Shown: piece after piece, positions 56,131-64,000 of the stretch | Position numbering within the stretch: position 1 is the stretch's first letter | Layout of the letters: every line of letters begins with the position of its first letter | Assembly (NCBI RefSeq): GCF_014252335.1 | Contig: NZ_CP059218.1 | Location: 236,165 to 300,164, forward strand | DNA length: 64,000 nucleotides | Direction of reading: 5' to 3' | Source: Blattabacterium cuenoti | Lineage (GTDB): Bacteria > Bacteroidota > Bacteroidia > Flavobacteriales > Blattabacteriaceae | Program-made: the position numbers and the translations under genes | Notes under the pieces: model-generated | Seen by the model: the letters and a program-made list of their open reading frames with translations, nothing else | Databases searched by the model: none | What the model was told of the DNA's origin: nothing

Positions 56131-58533
56131 ATGTTACTAAAAAATATATTTACCGAATCTGGATTTGAATCTGAAGCTGAATTTATACCTTTAATGAGTC
56201 AAGATGAAGAAGATCAGCTTCTTAAAGATGATATACCTGAAGAATTATGCATATTGACAGTGAGAAATATGGTTTTATATACTGGAATAGTTTTTCCAAT
56301 AATAGCAGGAAAAAGTGGGTCTATACAATTATTACAAGATGCTTATGGATGTAATAAAACCGTTGGAGTATTAACTCAAAAAAATTCTGTCATAGATAAT
56401 TTGAGCGAAAAGGATCTATACTCTATAGGTACTGTCGCTAAAATATTAAAATTATTAAAAATGCCTGACGGAAATACTACGGTAATTCTGCAAGGAAAAA
56501 GAAGATTTAAAGTAAATCGTTTTATTCAAAATGATCCATATTTTAAAGCTGAGATTATAGCGTTAGAAGAAAAAAAACCTTCTTGTAAGGATAAAGAGTA
56601 TCTAGCTTTGGTTGAAGCTATAAAAGAAATAGCCATAAAAATTATTCAAGATAATCCAAATATTCCTTCGGAAGCTAGTATTGCAATTCGCAATATAGAA
56701 AGTCCTTCTTTTTTAATAAATTTTGTAGCAGCTAATATGAATTTAGCTACTAGAGATAAACAAAAATTGTTAGAATACAATGATTTAAAAAAAAGAGCAA
56801 TGGAAACATTGCGTTTTTTGAATGTTGAACATCAACAATTAAAACTAAAAAATGACATTCAATCTAGGGTTAGAAGTGATATGGATCAGCAACAAAGAGA
56901 ATATTTTTTGCATCAACAAATAAAAGCCATTCAAGAAGAACTAGGAGATATTTCTTATGAAAAAGAAATTGATGAAATGCGTGCAAAAGCATCTAGAAAA
57001 AAATGGCCAAAAGAAGCTAAAAAACAATTTGATAGAGAGCTTCTAAAAATGCAAAGAACAAATCCTCAAATGCCAGAATATACTGTACAACGAAATTATT
57101 TGGAACTAATGATTGATCTCCCATGGAGTAGATATTCAAAAGATAGTTTTGATTTAGATTTTGCCAAAAAAATTTTAGATAGAGATCATTATGGTTTAGA
57201 AAAGGTTAAAGAAAGAATTATAGAATATTTAGCAGTATTGAAATTAAGAGGGGATATGCGTTCTCCTATTTTATGTTTTTATGGACCACCTGGTGTAGGA
57301 AAAACATCATTAGGTAAATCTATAGCAACGGCAATGAAAAGAAAATATGTACGTGTTTCTTTAGGAGGATTACACGATGAATCTGAAATTCGCGGCCATA
57401 GAAGAACTTATATTGGAGCTATGCCAGGGAGACTATTACAGTCTATACGAAAAGTAGGAACTTCTAACCCAGTTTTTGTTATTGACGAAATTGATAAAAT
57501 GGGATTAGGCACAAATGGAGATCCTTCTTCAGCTATGTTAGAAGTTTTAGATCCTGAACAAAATACTTCTTTTTATGATAATTTTCTTGAAATGGGATAT
57601 GATTTATCCAAAGTATTGTTTATTGCTACAGCAAATTCACTTTCTAATATACAACCAGCATTGATAGATAGAATGGAAATTCTTGAAATGAATGGATATA
57701 CAATTGAAGAAAAAACACCTATTGTAAAAAAATATATTTTACCTAAACAATTAAAAGAAAATGGATTAAAAAAATCAGATATTATACTTGGAACCAAGCA
57801 AATTGAAAAAGTAATTGAAAGTTATACTAGAGAATCTGGTTTAAGAACATTAGAAAAACAAATAGCAAAATTAGCTCGTTATGCTGCTAAACATATTGCT
57901 ATGAATAAAAAATATATAAAACGTTTAAGTGTTGAAAACATAGAAAAAATTTTAGGAATTCCAAATGACCCAGAACGTTATGAAAAAAATGATGTTCCAG
58001 GAGTAGTCATAGGATTAGCTTGGACTAACTTTGGAGGAGATATTTTATATATTGAATCCAGTTTATCAAAAGGAAAAGGACATTTAAATATTACCGGAAA
58101 TTTAGGAGAAGTTATGAAAGAATCTGCTACCATTGCATTACAGTATATTAAAGCTAATTATGAAAAATTTCATATAGATCCTAAAATGTTTGAAGAAAAC
58201 AATGTTCATCTACATGTTCCTGAAGGGGCAGTTCCAAAAGATGGTCCATCTGCTGGAATTACCATGTTAACTTCTTTAGTATCCATTTATACAAAAAGAA
58301 AGTTAAAACCAAATTTAGCTATGACTGGAGAAATCACATTAAGAGGAAAAGTACTTCCTGTTGGAGGAATAAAGGAAAAAATTCTTGCAGCTAAAAGAGC
58401 TAATATTAAAGAAATCATTCTTTCACAAGAAAATAAGAAAGATGTACAAGAAATCAAACAAGAACATCTCAAAGGACTTACCTTTGATTATGTTAGAGAA
58501 ATGAATGATGTTATTCAATTATCTCTATTATAA
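56131..58533 (+). CDS. lon: ATP-dependent protease Lon
   Basis: Cytoplasmic AAA+ protease that degrades damaged and regulatory proteins. It has an N-terminal substrate-binding domain (about residues 35-235), a coiled coil, Walker [14 protein letters not shown] near residue 385, Walker [12 protein letters not shown], and a C-terminal protease domain with the catalytic serine in [10 protein letters not shown] near residue 706 and the catalytic lysine in [11 protein letters not shown]. Length of 800 residues is normal. No heat-shock promoter was recognised. Confidence 0.96.
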   Translation: MLLKNIFTESGFESEAEFIPLMSQDEEDQLLKDDIPEELCILTVRNMVLYTGIVFPIIAGKSGSIQLLQDAYGCNKTVGVLTQKNSVIDNLSEKDLYSIGTVAKILKLLKMPDGNTTVILQGKRRFKVNRFIQNDPYFKAEIIALEEKKPSCKDKEYLALVEAIKEIAIKIIQDNPNIPSEASIAIRNIESPSFLINFVAANMNLATRDKQKLLEYNDLKKRAMETLRFLNVEHQQLKLKNDIQSRVRSDMDQQQREYFLHQQIKAIQEELGDISYEKEIDEMRAKASRKKWPKEAKKQFDRELLKMQRTNPQMPEYTVQRNYLELMIDLPWSRYSKDSFDLDFAKKILDRDHYGLEKVKERIIEYLAVLKLRGDMRSPILCFYGPPGVGKTSLGKSIATAMKRKYVRVSLGGLHDESEIRGHRRTYIGAMPGRLLQSIRKVGTSNPVFVIDEIDKMGLGTNGDPSSAMLEVLDPEQNTSFYDNFLEMGYDLSKVLFIATANSLSNIQPALIDRMEILEMNGYTIEEKTPIVKKYILPKQLKENGLKKSDIILGTKQIEKVIESYTRESGLRTLEKQIAKLARYAAKHIAMNKKYIKRLSVENIEKILGIPNDPERYEKNDVPGVVIGLAWTNFGGDILYIESSLSKGKGHLNITGNLGEVMKESATIALQYIKANYEKFHIDPKMFEENNVHLHVPEGAVPKDGPSAGITMLTSLVSIYTKRKLKPNLAMTGEITLRGKVLPVGGIKEKILAAKRANIKEIILSQENKKDVQEIKQEHLKGLTFDYVREMNDVIQLSLL

Positions 58534-58543
58534 TTAGACTATT

Positions 58544-58557
58544 ATAGCTCTAGCTAT
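58544..58557. terminator. Weak hairpin after lon
   Basis: ATAGC/GCTAT stem of five pairs with a TCTA loop begins 11 bases past the lon stop. There is no U-tract. It may mark the end of the lon transcript, but the stem is short and could be chance. Confidence 0.2.
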
Positions 58558-58654
58558 CTATATATAGTGGTAGTAATAGTATGAAAAAAATAATAAATAC
58601 AAGAATAAAGTTATATTATATATATAACGTATCGTATGATGTTAAAATATAACA

Positions 58655-59860
58655 ATGCATAGAGAATATCTCATACAACTAGGAAAAAAATACGGAACTC
58701 CACTTTATATATATGATTTTGAAATTATTAAAAAACAATACATAAAAATGATACAAGCATTTAATGAACTTGATACGTTTCAAGTTTATTATGCATGTAA
58801 AGCAAATACTAATTTAAATGTATTAAAATTTTTGAAAACATTGGGAAGTGGATTAGATACCGTATCTATTCAAGAAGTTAAATTGGGACTCAAAGCTGGA
58901 TTTAATCCAAAAAAAATTATCTTCACACCTAATTGTGTTTCTTTGGAAGAAATCACACAAGCGGTAGTATTAGGTGTTAGAATAAACATAGACAATTTAT
59001 CTATTTTGGAACAATTTGGTGGATATCATACAGATTATCCCGTAGGGATCAGAATAAATCCGCATATCATGGCAGGGGGTAATACAAAAATCTCAGTAGG
59101 ACACATAGATTCCAAATTTGGAATTTCTTTATATCAAATACCTCATATGAAAAGAATATTAAAAAATACAGGATTGAAAATTGAGGGGATACACATGCAT
59201 ACAGGATCTGATATTTCAGATATTAAATATTTTTTACAGGGATCACAAGTATTATATAATACTGCTATAGATATTCCCAATCTTGATTATATTGATTTTG
59301 GAAGCGGTTTTAAAGTTCCATATAACAAAAATGATAAAACAACGGATATATCCATTTTAAGTAAATCAATTGTAGAAAAATTTAAAAATTTTTGTCAATC
59401 TTATGGAAAAGAATTGACTTTAATATTGGAACCAGGTAAATTTTTAGTTAGTGAATCAGGATATTTTTTAGTTAATGTAAATGTTATTAAACAAACAACT
59501 TCTACCGTATTTGCAGGTGTAGATTCAGGATTTAATCATTTCATTCGTCCCATGTTTTATGAAGCTTATCATAAAATTGAAAATATTTCTAATCCTAATG
59601 GTCGTCTTCGTTTTTACACAGTTGTAGGATATATTTGTGAGTCTGATACCTTTGGATTAAATCGTAAAATTGCAGAAATTCGTGAAGGAGATGTTTTATG
59701 TATTAAAAACGCAGGAGCATATTGTTTCTCTATGGCTTCTAATTATAATTCTCGTTATAGACCATCTGAAGTAATGATATTAAATGGAAAAGATTTTTTG
59801 ATAAGAAAAAGAGAAACTATGAAAGATATTTTAAAAAATATTGTAGAAATACCATTCTAA
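58655..59860 (+). CDS. lysA: Diaminopimelate decarboxylase
   Basis: PLP enzyme making lysine from meso-diaminopimelate, the same compound murE uses for the cell wall. The PLP lysine lies in YYACKANTNLNVLKFLKTLGSGLDTVS near residue 49. HMHTGSDI, the glycine-rich DFGSGFKVP and the C-terminal VGYICESDTFG (active-site cysteine) with GAYCFSMASNYNSR are diagnostic. Length is 401 residues. Its retention fits lysine supply to the symbiont, and possibly to the host. Confidence 0.95.
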   Translation: MHREYLIQLGKKYGTPLYIYDFEIIKKQYIKMIQAFNELDTFQVYYACKANTNLNVLKFLKTLGSGLDTVSIQEVKLGLKAGFNPKKIIFTPNCVSLEEITQAVVLGVRINIDNLSILEQFGGYHTDYPVGIRINPHIMAGGNTKISVGHIDSKFGISLYQIPHMKRILKNTGLKIEGIHMHTGSDISDIKYFLQGSQVLYNTAIDIPNLDYIDFGSGFKVPYNKNDKTTDISILSKSIVEKFKNFCQSYGKELTLILEPGKFLVSESGYFLVNVNVIKQTTSTVFAGVDSGFNHFIRPMFYEAYHKIENISNPNGRLRFYTVVGYICESDTFGLNRKIAEIREGDVLCIKNAGAYCFSMASNYNSRYRPSEVMILNGKDFLIRKRETMKDILKNIVEIPF

Positions 59861-59896
59861 TTATTAATTTAATGTTATGTATGATTAATTGTATCT

Positions 59897-59985
59897 GGAG
59901 AGATGGCAGAGCGGTTAATTGCGACGGTCTTGAAAACCGTTGAGGGTATTTGTTCCCTCCGGGGGTTCGAATCCCTCTCTCTCCG
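59897..59985 (+). tRNA. tRNA-Ser (anticodon TGA)
   Basis: 89 bases with the long variable arm of class II tRNAs. Acceptor GGAGAGA pairs with TCTCTCC, anticodon stem ACGGT/ACCGT carries loop CTTGAAA (anticodon TGA), and the T arm has a TTCGAAT loop. The discriminator is G; CCA is not encoded. It lies 36 bases after lysA. Confidence 0.97.
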
Positions 59986-60006
59986 CTTTTTTTATTGAAT
60001 GCTTGC

Positions 60007-61680
60007 TTATATATTATTTAATTTTTTTAATTGTTTTTTCACACAATCATTTGTTATCTTTTGAAATAATATCAAAGGTTTTCCTAATATATGTCCTGGT
60101 GATAAAATTTCTTCTTGTATTTGATTCCACAAACAAGATTTTAAACGCAGTATTTTAAATAATTTTTCTGATGTATATGGAAGAAAAGGTTCTGATAATT
60201 GTGATAACATTCCTAAAATTTGCATATTTATATAAAGAATACTATTTAATCTTTTTGTATTTTTCCATGGAGCTTCCTTTGTTAAATATTTGTTTCCAAT
60301 TCTTGCTAAATCCATAAAACATCCTAGAGCATCCCGAAATTTAAAGGTTTCTATCAGTTTACTAATATTTGTTGGATATTTTTGAATTATTTTTAATATT
60401 TTTTTGTCAAAAAAAGATAAAGAACCAGGAGTTGGCACAATTCCATTACTATATTTTTGAATGAGAGTAAGACTACGATGGACAAAGTTTCCTAATATGG
60501 CTACTAATTCCATATTATTTGTTGTTTGAAAATCTTTCCAATTAAAATTACTATCTTTATTTTCTGGCATCTTAGATATAAGAAAATATCGTAATGTATC
60601 CTGTTGATTTGGAAATTCTTTCAAATACTCATGAATCCATATACCCCAACCTTTAGAAGTAGAAATTTTCTTTTTCTCTAAGTTCATAAATTCATTAGCT
60701 ACAACTTGATAAGGAAAAATATAACCTTTGTTATAAGCTTTAAGTATGATTGGAAAAATTATGCAATGAAATACAATATTATCTTTTCCTATAAACTGAA
60801 TCAGTTTAGTTTTATCATCTTTCCAATAATATTTCCAGTCCTGTCGATTACGTTGTGCCCATTCTATGGTAGAAGAAATATATCCTAATACTGCTTCAAA
60901 CCATACATATAAAACTTTTCCATAATACTTTGGGATCGTAATTCCCCAATTCAAATCTCTTGTAATAGCTCTAGGGGTTAATCCTTGATGTAACCATGAT
61001 TTTGCTTGTCCATAAACATTCACTTTCCAATCATGTTTATGATCTTTTAAAATCCATTTTTCTAAAAATTTTTGATATTTATTCAAAGGAAAATACCAAT
61101 GTTTTGTTTTTTTTAAAATTGGTATACTCCCATTTATAGTAGATATAGGATTGATTAATTCTTCACTACTTAATGTGGATCCACAATTTTCACATTGATC
61201 TCCATATGCTATAGAACTATTACAAATAGGACATGTTCCAGACAAATATCTATCTGGTAAAAATTGTTGTGCTACTGAATCATAATATTGTTCAGACACC
61301 TGTTCAAAAAGTATATTTTGATTACTAAATTCTTTAAAAAAAGATAGAGCCAATTTATGATGAATTTTTGCAGAAGTTCTAGAAAAATTATCAAATCGTA
61401 TTCCAAAATGATGAAAACAATTTTTCATCATGATATAGTATTTATCTACTATTTCTTTTGGAGTTTTTTTTTCTTTTTTAGCTTGCATAGTAATAGGAAC
61501 TCCATGTTCATCTGCTCCAGATATAAAAATAACTTTAATTTTATTATCTTTTCTTTTCAGACAACGAACAAAAATATCTGCTGGAACATAAACGCCTGCT
61601 AAGTGTCCTATATGAATAGGCCCATTAGAATATGGAAAAGCTGCTGTAACTATATATTTGTTTAATGGTTTCGGTTTCAT
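60007..61680 (-). CDS. metG: Methionyl-tRNA synthetase
   Basis: Class I synthetase charging initiator and elongator tRNA-Met. HIGH appears in AAFPYSNGPIHIGHLAGVYVPAD near residue 20, the zinc-knuckle region CPICNSSIAYGDQCENCGS near residue 160 and the KMSKS-type ISTSKGWG near residue 345. At 557 residues it lacks the C-terminal tRNA-binding/dimerisation domain that brings other bacterial MetRS to about 680, so it is a minimal monomer-like form. I infer loss by genome reduction. Confidence 0.94.
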   Translation of the reverse strand: MKPKPLNKYIVTAAFPYSNGPIHIGHLAGVYVPADIFVRCLKRKDNKIKVIFISGADEHGVPITMQAKKEKKTPKEIVDKYYIMMKNCFHHFGIRFDNFSRTSAKIHHKLALSFFKEFSNQNILFEQVSEQYYDSVAQQFLPDRYLSGTCPICNSSIAYGDQCENCGSTLSSEELINPISTINGSIPILKKTKHWYFPLNKYQKFLEKWILKDHKHDWKVNVYGQAKSWLHQGLTPRAITRDLNWGITIPKYYGKVLYVWFEAVLGYISSTIEWAQRNRQDWKYYWKDDKTKLIQFIGKDNIVFHCIIFPIILKAYNKGYIFPYQVVANEFMNLEKKKISTSKGWGIWIHEYLKEFPNQQDTLRYFLISKMPENKDSNFNWKDFQTTNNMELVAILGNFVHRSLTLIQKYSNGIVPTPGSLSFFDKKILKIIQKYPTNISKLIETFKFRDALGCFMDLARIGNKYLTKEAPWKNTKRLNSILYINMQILGMLSQLSEPFLPYTSEKLFKILRLKSCLWNQIQEEILSPGHILGKPLILFQKITNDCVKKQLKKLNNI

Positions 61681-61779
61681 CTATCTTTCATTATCAAACA
61701 ATGATAATCAATGATATTCGAATAATAACAAAATTATTAATTATTACTTAAATATAATACAATCCATTTAATTTACATT

Positions 61780-62679
61780 ATGAATAATAAGAAATTATTT
61801 TTAATAGATGCATATACCATTATTTATCGAGGATATTATGCTAATATCAAAAAACCTTTTTTCACGTCTAAAGGATTAAATACATCTAGTATACTATATT
61901 TTACATATTTATTGATTAAAACATTAAATGAAGATAAACCTTCCTATATGTCTGTTGTTTTTGATACTTATCAACAAACTTTTAGAAAGAAAGAATATAA
62001 TCAATACAAAAATAATAGAAAAAAAACTCCAAAAGAAATTTTGATTGGTATTCCATATATTAAAGAAATTTTAAAATCTTTTAATATTTATTTTTTAGAC
62101 GCAAAACATGGATATGAAGCAGATGATTTCATTGGTACCATTGCAAAACAAGCAGAAAAAAAAGGATATATAGTTTATATAGTTTCTTTGGATAAAGATT
62201 TTTGTCAACTTGTTACAAATAATATAAAAATTTATAGAATACCTTTTAAGGGTCAACCTAAAACAATATTAGGAGTCAATGAAGTTTTAGACAAATTTGG
62301 CATAAAGAATACTAAACAAGTAATAGATTTATTGGGAATGATGGGAGATTCTTCTGATAATATACCCGGATTACCAGGAATAGGAGAAAAACATGCGAAG
62401 AAATTCATTAAACAATATGATAATATTGAAAATTTTTTCACGTCCATTAATGATTTACCTCCAGGTAAAATGAAAAAAAATCTTGAACTGAATAAACAGT
62501 TAGGGTTTTTATCGAAAAAATTGGCAACTATAGTGACAGATATTCCATATATATATTTCAAAGAAGAAAATTTTTATGTACCAAAACCAAATTGGGATGC
62601 AATAAAAAAGATCTTTTTATTTCTTGAATTTAAGAAATTGTTAAAATATGCTTATCAATATTTTATAAATAAAAAATAA
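61780..62679 (+). CDS. polA: Stand-alone 5'-3' nuclease (N-terminal domain of DNA polymerase I)
   Basis: The 299 residues match the PolA 5' nuclease (FEN-like) domain only. Acidic metal-site motifs are present: LFLIDAYTIIYRGYYA, VVFDTYQQTFRKKEY, YEADDFIGTIA, VSLDKDFCQL and the H3TH region MMGDSSDNIPGLPGIGEKHAKKF. The frame ends at a stop directly before nadD, and no 3'-5' exonuclease or polymerase domain follows. Such a nuclease could still remove RNA primers and flaps, with LigA sealing. Buchnera, as I recall, independently shows the same reduction of polA. Confidence 0.9.
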   Translation: MNNKKLFLIDAYTIIYRGYYANIKKPFFTSKGLNTSSILYFTYLLIKTLNEDKPSYMSVVFDTYQQTFRKKEYNQYKNNRKKTPKEILIGIPYIKEILKSFNIYFLDAKHGYEADDFIGTIAKQAEKKGYIVYIVSLDKDFCQLVTNNIKIYRIPFKGQPKTILGVNEVLDKFGIKNTKQVIDLLGMMGDSSDNIPGLPGIGEKHAKKFIKQYDNIENFFTSINDLPPGKMKKNLELNKQLGFLSKKLATIVTDIPYIYFKEENFYVPKPNWDAIKKIFLFLEFKKLLKYAYQYFINKK

Positions 62680-62697
62680 AATACAAATTATTTCTTA

Positions 62698-63281
62698 TTA
62701 TTTCTTATATAATCTATGTTTTTTCATATATTTACATACTTCTGGTGGAAGTAATGGTTGAATATTTTTTCCGTATCTAATATATTTACGAATATAAGAA
62801 GAAGATATATCAATAATTGGGCCTTCAAGGAAGAAGATTTTATTTTTATATTCATATTCCAAAAAAGGATTTAAAAATTTTCCAAAACGAGGATATACTA
62901 AAATATCATATTTATTTATAATAATTTTATAATCTTTCCAATTATTTAAGGTAGACAAAGTATCCATCCCCATAATAATAATAAATTTATTTTCAGGATA
63001 TTTGTACTCAATAATATTGAGTGTATTAATAGTATAAGATGGTATTAATCCTGATTCTATATTTGAGCAAATCATTTTTTTATACTTTGAAGTAGCTAAA
63101 CGTACCATATTAATCCTATGATGATAATCTATAAGATTACTTTTTTTTTTAATGGATTTTCTGGAGAAACTACAAACCAAATCTTATCTATATTTATAAA
63201 TTCTACTATATAATTTGCTAAAATAATATGTCCTACATGAATAGGATTAAATGATCCAAAATAAAGTCCTATTTTCTTCAT
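62698..63281 (-). pseudogene. nadD: Nicotinate-nucleotide adenylyltransferase, frameshifted at an A10 run
   Basis: Makes deamido-NAD in NAD synthesis. From the ATG at 63281 the frame reads a good NadD start, [24 protein letters not shown], through [11 protein letters not shown]. It then hits a stop at 63131-63129. The rest ([16 protein letters not shown] to ISSSYIRKYIRYGKNIQPLLPPEVCKYM) continues in another frame to 62698. The two parts join exactly at the run of ten A (minus strand of 63141-63150); eleven A would give a complete 194-residue protein. Either transcriptional slippage on the A-run restores it, or the gene is newly broken, or the base count is a sequencing error. A TTG-initiated frame from 63180 is not a real start. 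Confidence 0.88.
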
Positions 63282-63350
63282 TATTATTAAAACCGTTATT
63301 CAGTTATTTTATTTATGTTGTTATTCAAAAACAAATCCATGAATGATTAG

Positions 63351-63358
63351 TACTTTTG
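63351..63358 (+). promoter_or_regulatory. Bacteroidota -7 promoter element before ftsK
   Basis: TACTTTTG (followed by CA) matches the TAnnTTTG consensus exactly, 55 bases before the ftsK ATG. No good TTG element is seen at the expected distance upstream, so this is a half match. Confidence 0.42.
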
Positions 63359-63413
63359 CAAAGCAATTTGATAATACATTTATTTAATATAAAAAAATTG
63401 TAATTAACATAAT

Positions 63414-64000
63414 ATGCACAATCATTTTTCAAAAAAAAATCATCAAATAAATAAAAAACATTTTATTTATTATATTATTGGATTTTTTTTTCTTGGAAAT
63501 AGCATTTTTTTATTTTTAAGTTTTTTATCTTTTTTTTTTCATTGGAAAGAAGATCAAAGTCAATTATATCAAATATTTAATCAAGAAATTATTGTAGACA
63601 ATTTACTTGGAAAAGTGGGAGCTTTTTTAGCTCATTTTTTTATCCACTGTGGAATAGGAATTAGTTCTTTTTTCTTTCCTATATTATGTTTTTTTAAAAG
63701 TATAATAATACTTTTTGGAACCAAACGAATTTTCATCAAACAGTATCATTTAATAAAATTTAATTTTTTCTTTTTAAGCATATGGATCCCAATTACTTGC
63801 GCTTTAATTATTCCTAATTATGGATTATTAAGTGGAATTCTAGGATTTGAAATTAATCACATTTTGATCAGCTTTTTTGGAAAATTGGGAGTAGGAATAC
63901 TTTTATCTATAGTATTTATACTATACATTATACTGGTATTACGTATTCACTATCCAATGAATACAATTAGATTAAAAAAAATTCAACCCCCAAAAAAAAT
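63414..64000 (+). CDS. ftsK: DNA translocase FtsK, N-terminal membrane part (3' end outside window)
   Basis: An open frame from the ATG at 63414 runs to the window edge (195 codons seen). It shows a basic start and four or five hydrophobic segments, with a DNLLGKVGAFLAHFFIHCGIG stretch between the first two. This is the arrangement of the FtsK membrane domain, which anchors the translocase at the septum. The motor domain lies outside, so the call rests on the N-terminal pattern. It diverges from nadD. Confidence 0.75.
   Translation, partial: MHNHFSKKNHQINKKHFIYYIIGFFFLGNSIFLFLSFLSFFFHWKEDQSQLYQIFNQEIIVDNLLGKVGAFLAHFFIHCGIGISSFFFPILCFFKSIIILFGTKRIFIKQYHLIKFNFFFLSIWIPITCALIIPNYGLLSGILGFEINHILISFFGKLGVGILLSIVFILYIILVLRIHYPMNTIRLKKIQPPKK

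Noticed and set aside
62698-63180. A TTG-initiated frame that could be called a shorter nadD
   Set aside because: Its first residues (VCSFSRKSI) are out-of-frame reading of the true NadD N terminus, which is encoded from 63281 in another frame. The gene is better described as one frameshifted nadD.
1-64000. Insertion sequences, CRISPR arrays, rRNA genes, tmRNA or RNase P RNA
   Set aside because: Both strands were read for transposases, terminal inverted repeats, spaced palindromic repeats and characteristic RNA core sequences; none was found. The only repeat arrays are those in rpsR and mtaB.

Overview
The window looks like the chromosome of Blattabacterium, the obligate Flavobacteriales (Bacteroidota) endosymbiont of cockroaches. 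This is inferred from the sequence alone. DNA is extremely AT-rich. Gene families are flavobacterial in type: a fused DAHP synthase/chorismate mutase, a PiT phosphate carrier with a PhoU-like tail, YtxH plus holin-like neighbours, and a TAnnTTTG-type promoter before ftsK. Genes are short and tightly packed, with no transposon, phage or CRISPR. A full peptidoglycan and division cluster is kept, which argues against the much smaller Sulcia-type symbionts.

Layout. 1-12353 (+) is the division and cell-wall cluster: ftsI (5' end outside the window), murE, mraY, murD, ftsW, murG, murC, ftsQ, ftsA, ftsZ, many overlapping by a few bases. 12390-25235 is a mixed housekeeping block: hisS, a phosphopantetheinyl transferase, mrp, murB, YtxH and holin-like small proteins, rlmB, pheS, a CvpA-like protein, a PiT transporter, ruvA, der, trmD. 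A 546-bp gene-free island precedes gyrB. 27799-34609 holds uppP, rpsP, tRNA-Gln, a glutamate/dicarboxylate symporter, mvaD, tRNA-His, an aspartate aminotransferase, rsmG and an amidohydrolase. lysS (-) and lipB (+) diverge. 36984-47643 (-) is a long co-directional run: pheA, aminotransferase, tyrA, DAHP synthase/chorismate mutase, metK, fabI, rpe, dnaG, peroxiredoxin, mtaB. A second gene-free island of about 530 bp follows. Then come rplI-rpsR-rpsF, gltX and mnmE (-), then prmC, ligA, lon, lysA and tRNA-Ser (+), metG (-), a polA reduced to its 5' nuclease, a frameshifted nadD, and the start of ftsK running off the window.

How the genes work together. Three themes dominate. The first is cell-wall synthesis: the mur genes, mraY, uppP and ftsW/ftsI, with lysA converting diaminopimelate to lysine. 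The second is provision of aromatic amino acids: four adjacent genes supply DAHP synthase, chorismate mutase, prephenate dehydratase, prephenate dehydrogenase and a final transaminase. The third is translation: five aminoacyl-tRNA synthetases, ribosomal proteins, and tRNA and rRNA modification.

Most unusual content. The rpsR gene encodes ribosomal protein bS18 with an added N-terminal domain of about 220 residues made of twenty 11-residue repeats. Other signs of ongoing genome change are a nadD broken at an A10 run, a 64-bp stretch of pheS copied onto the 3' end of rlmB where it supplies the stop codon, a 16-codon tandem duplication inside mtaB, a polA cut down to one domain, and a DnaG whose zinc ligands are all replaced.
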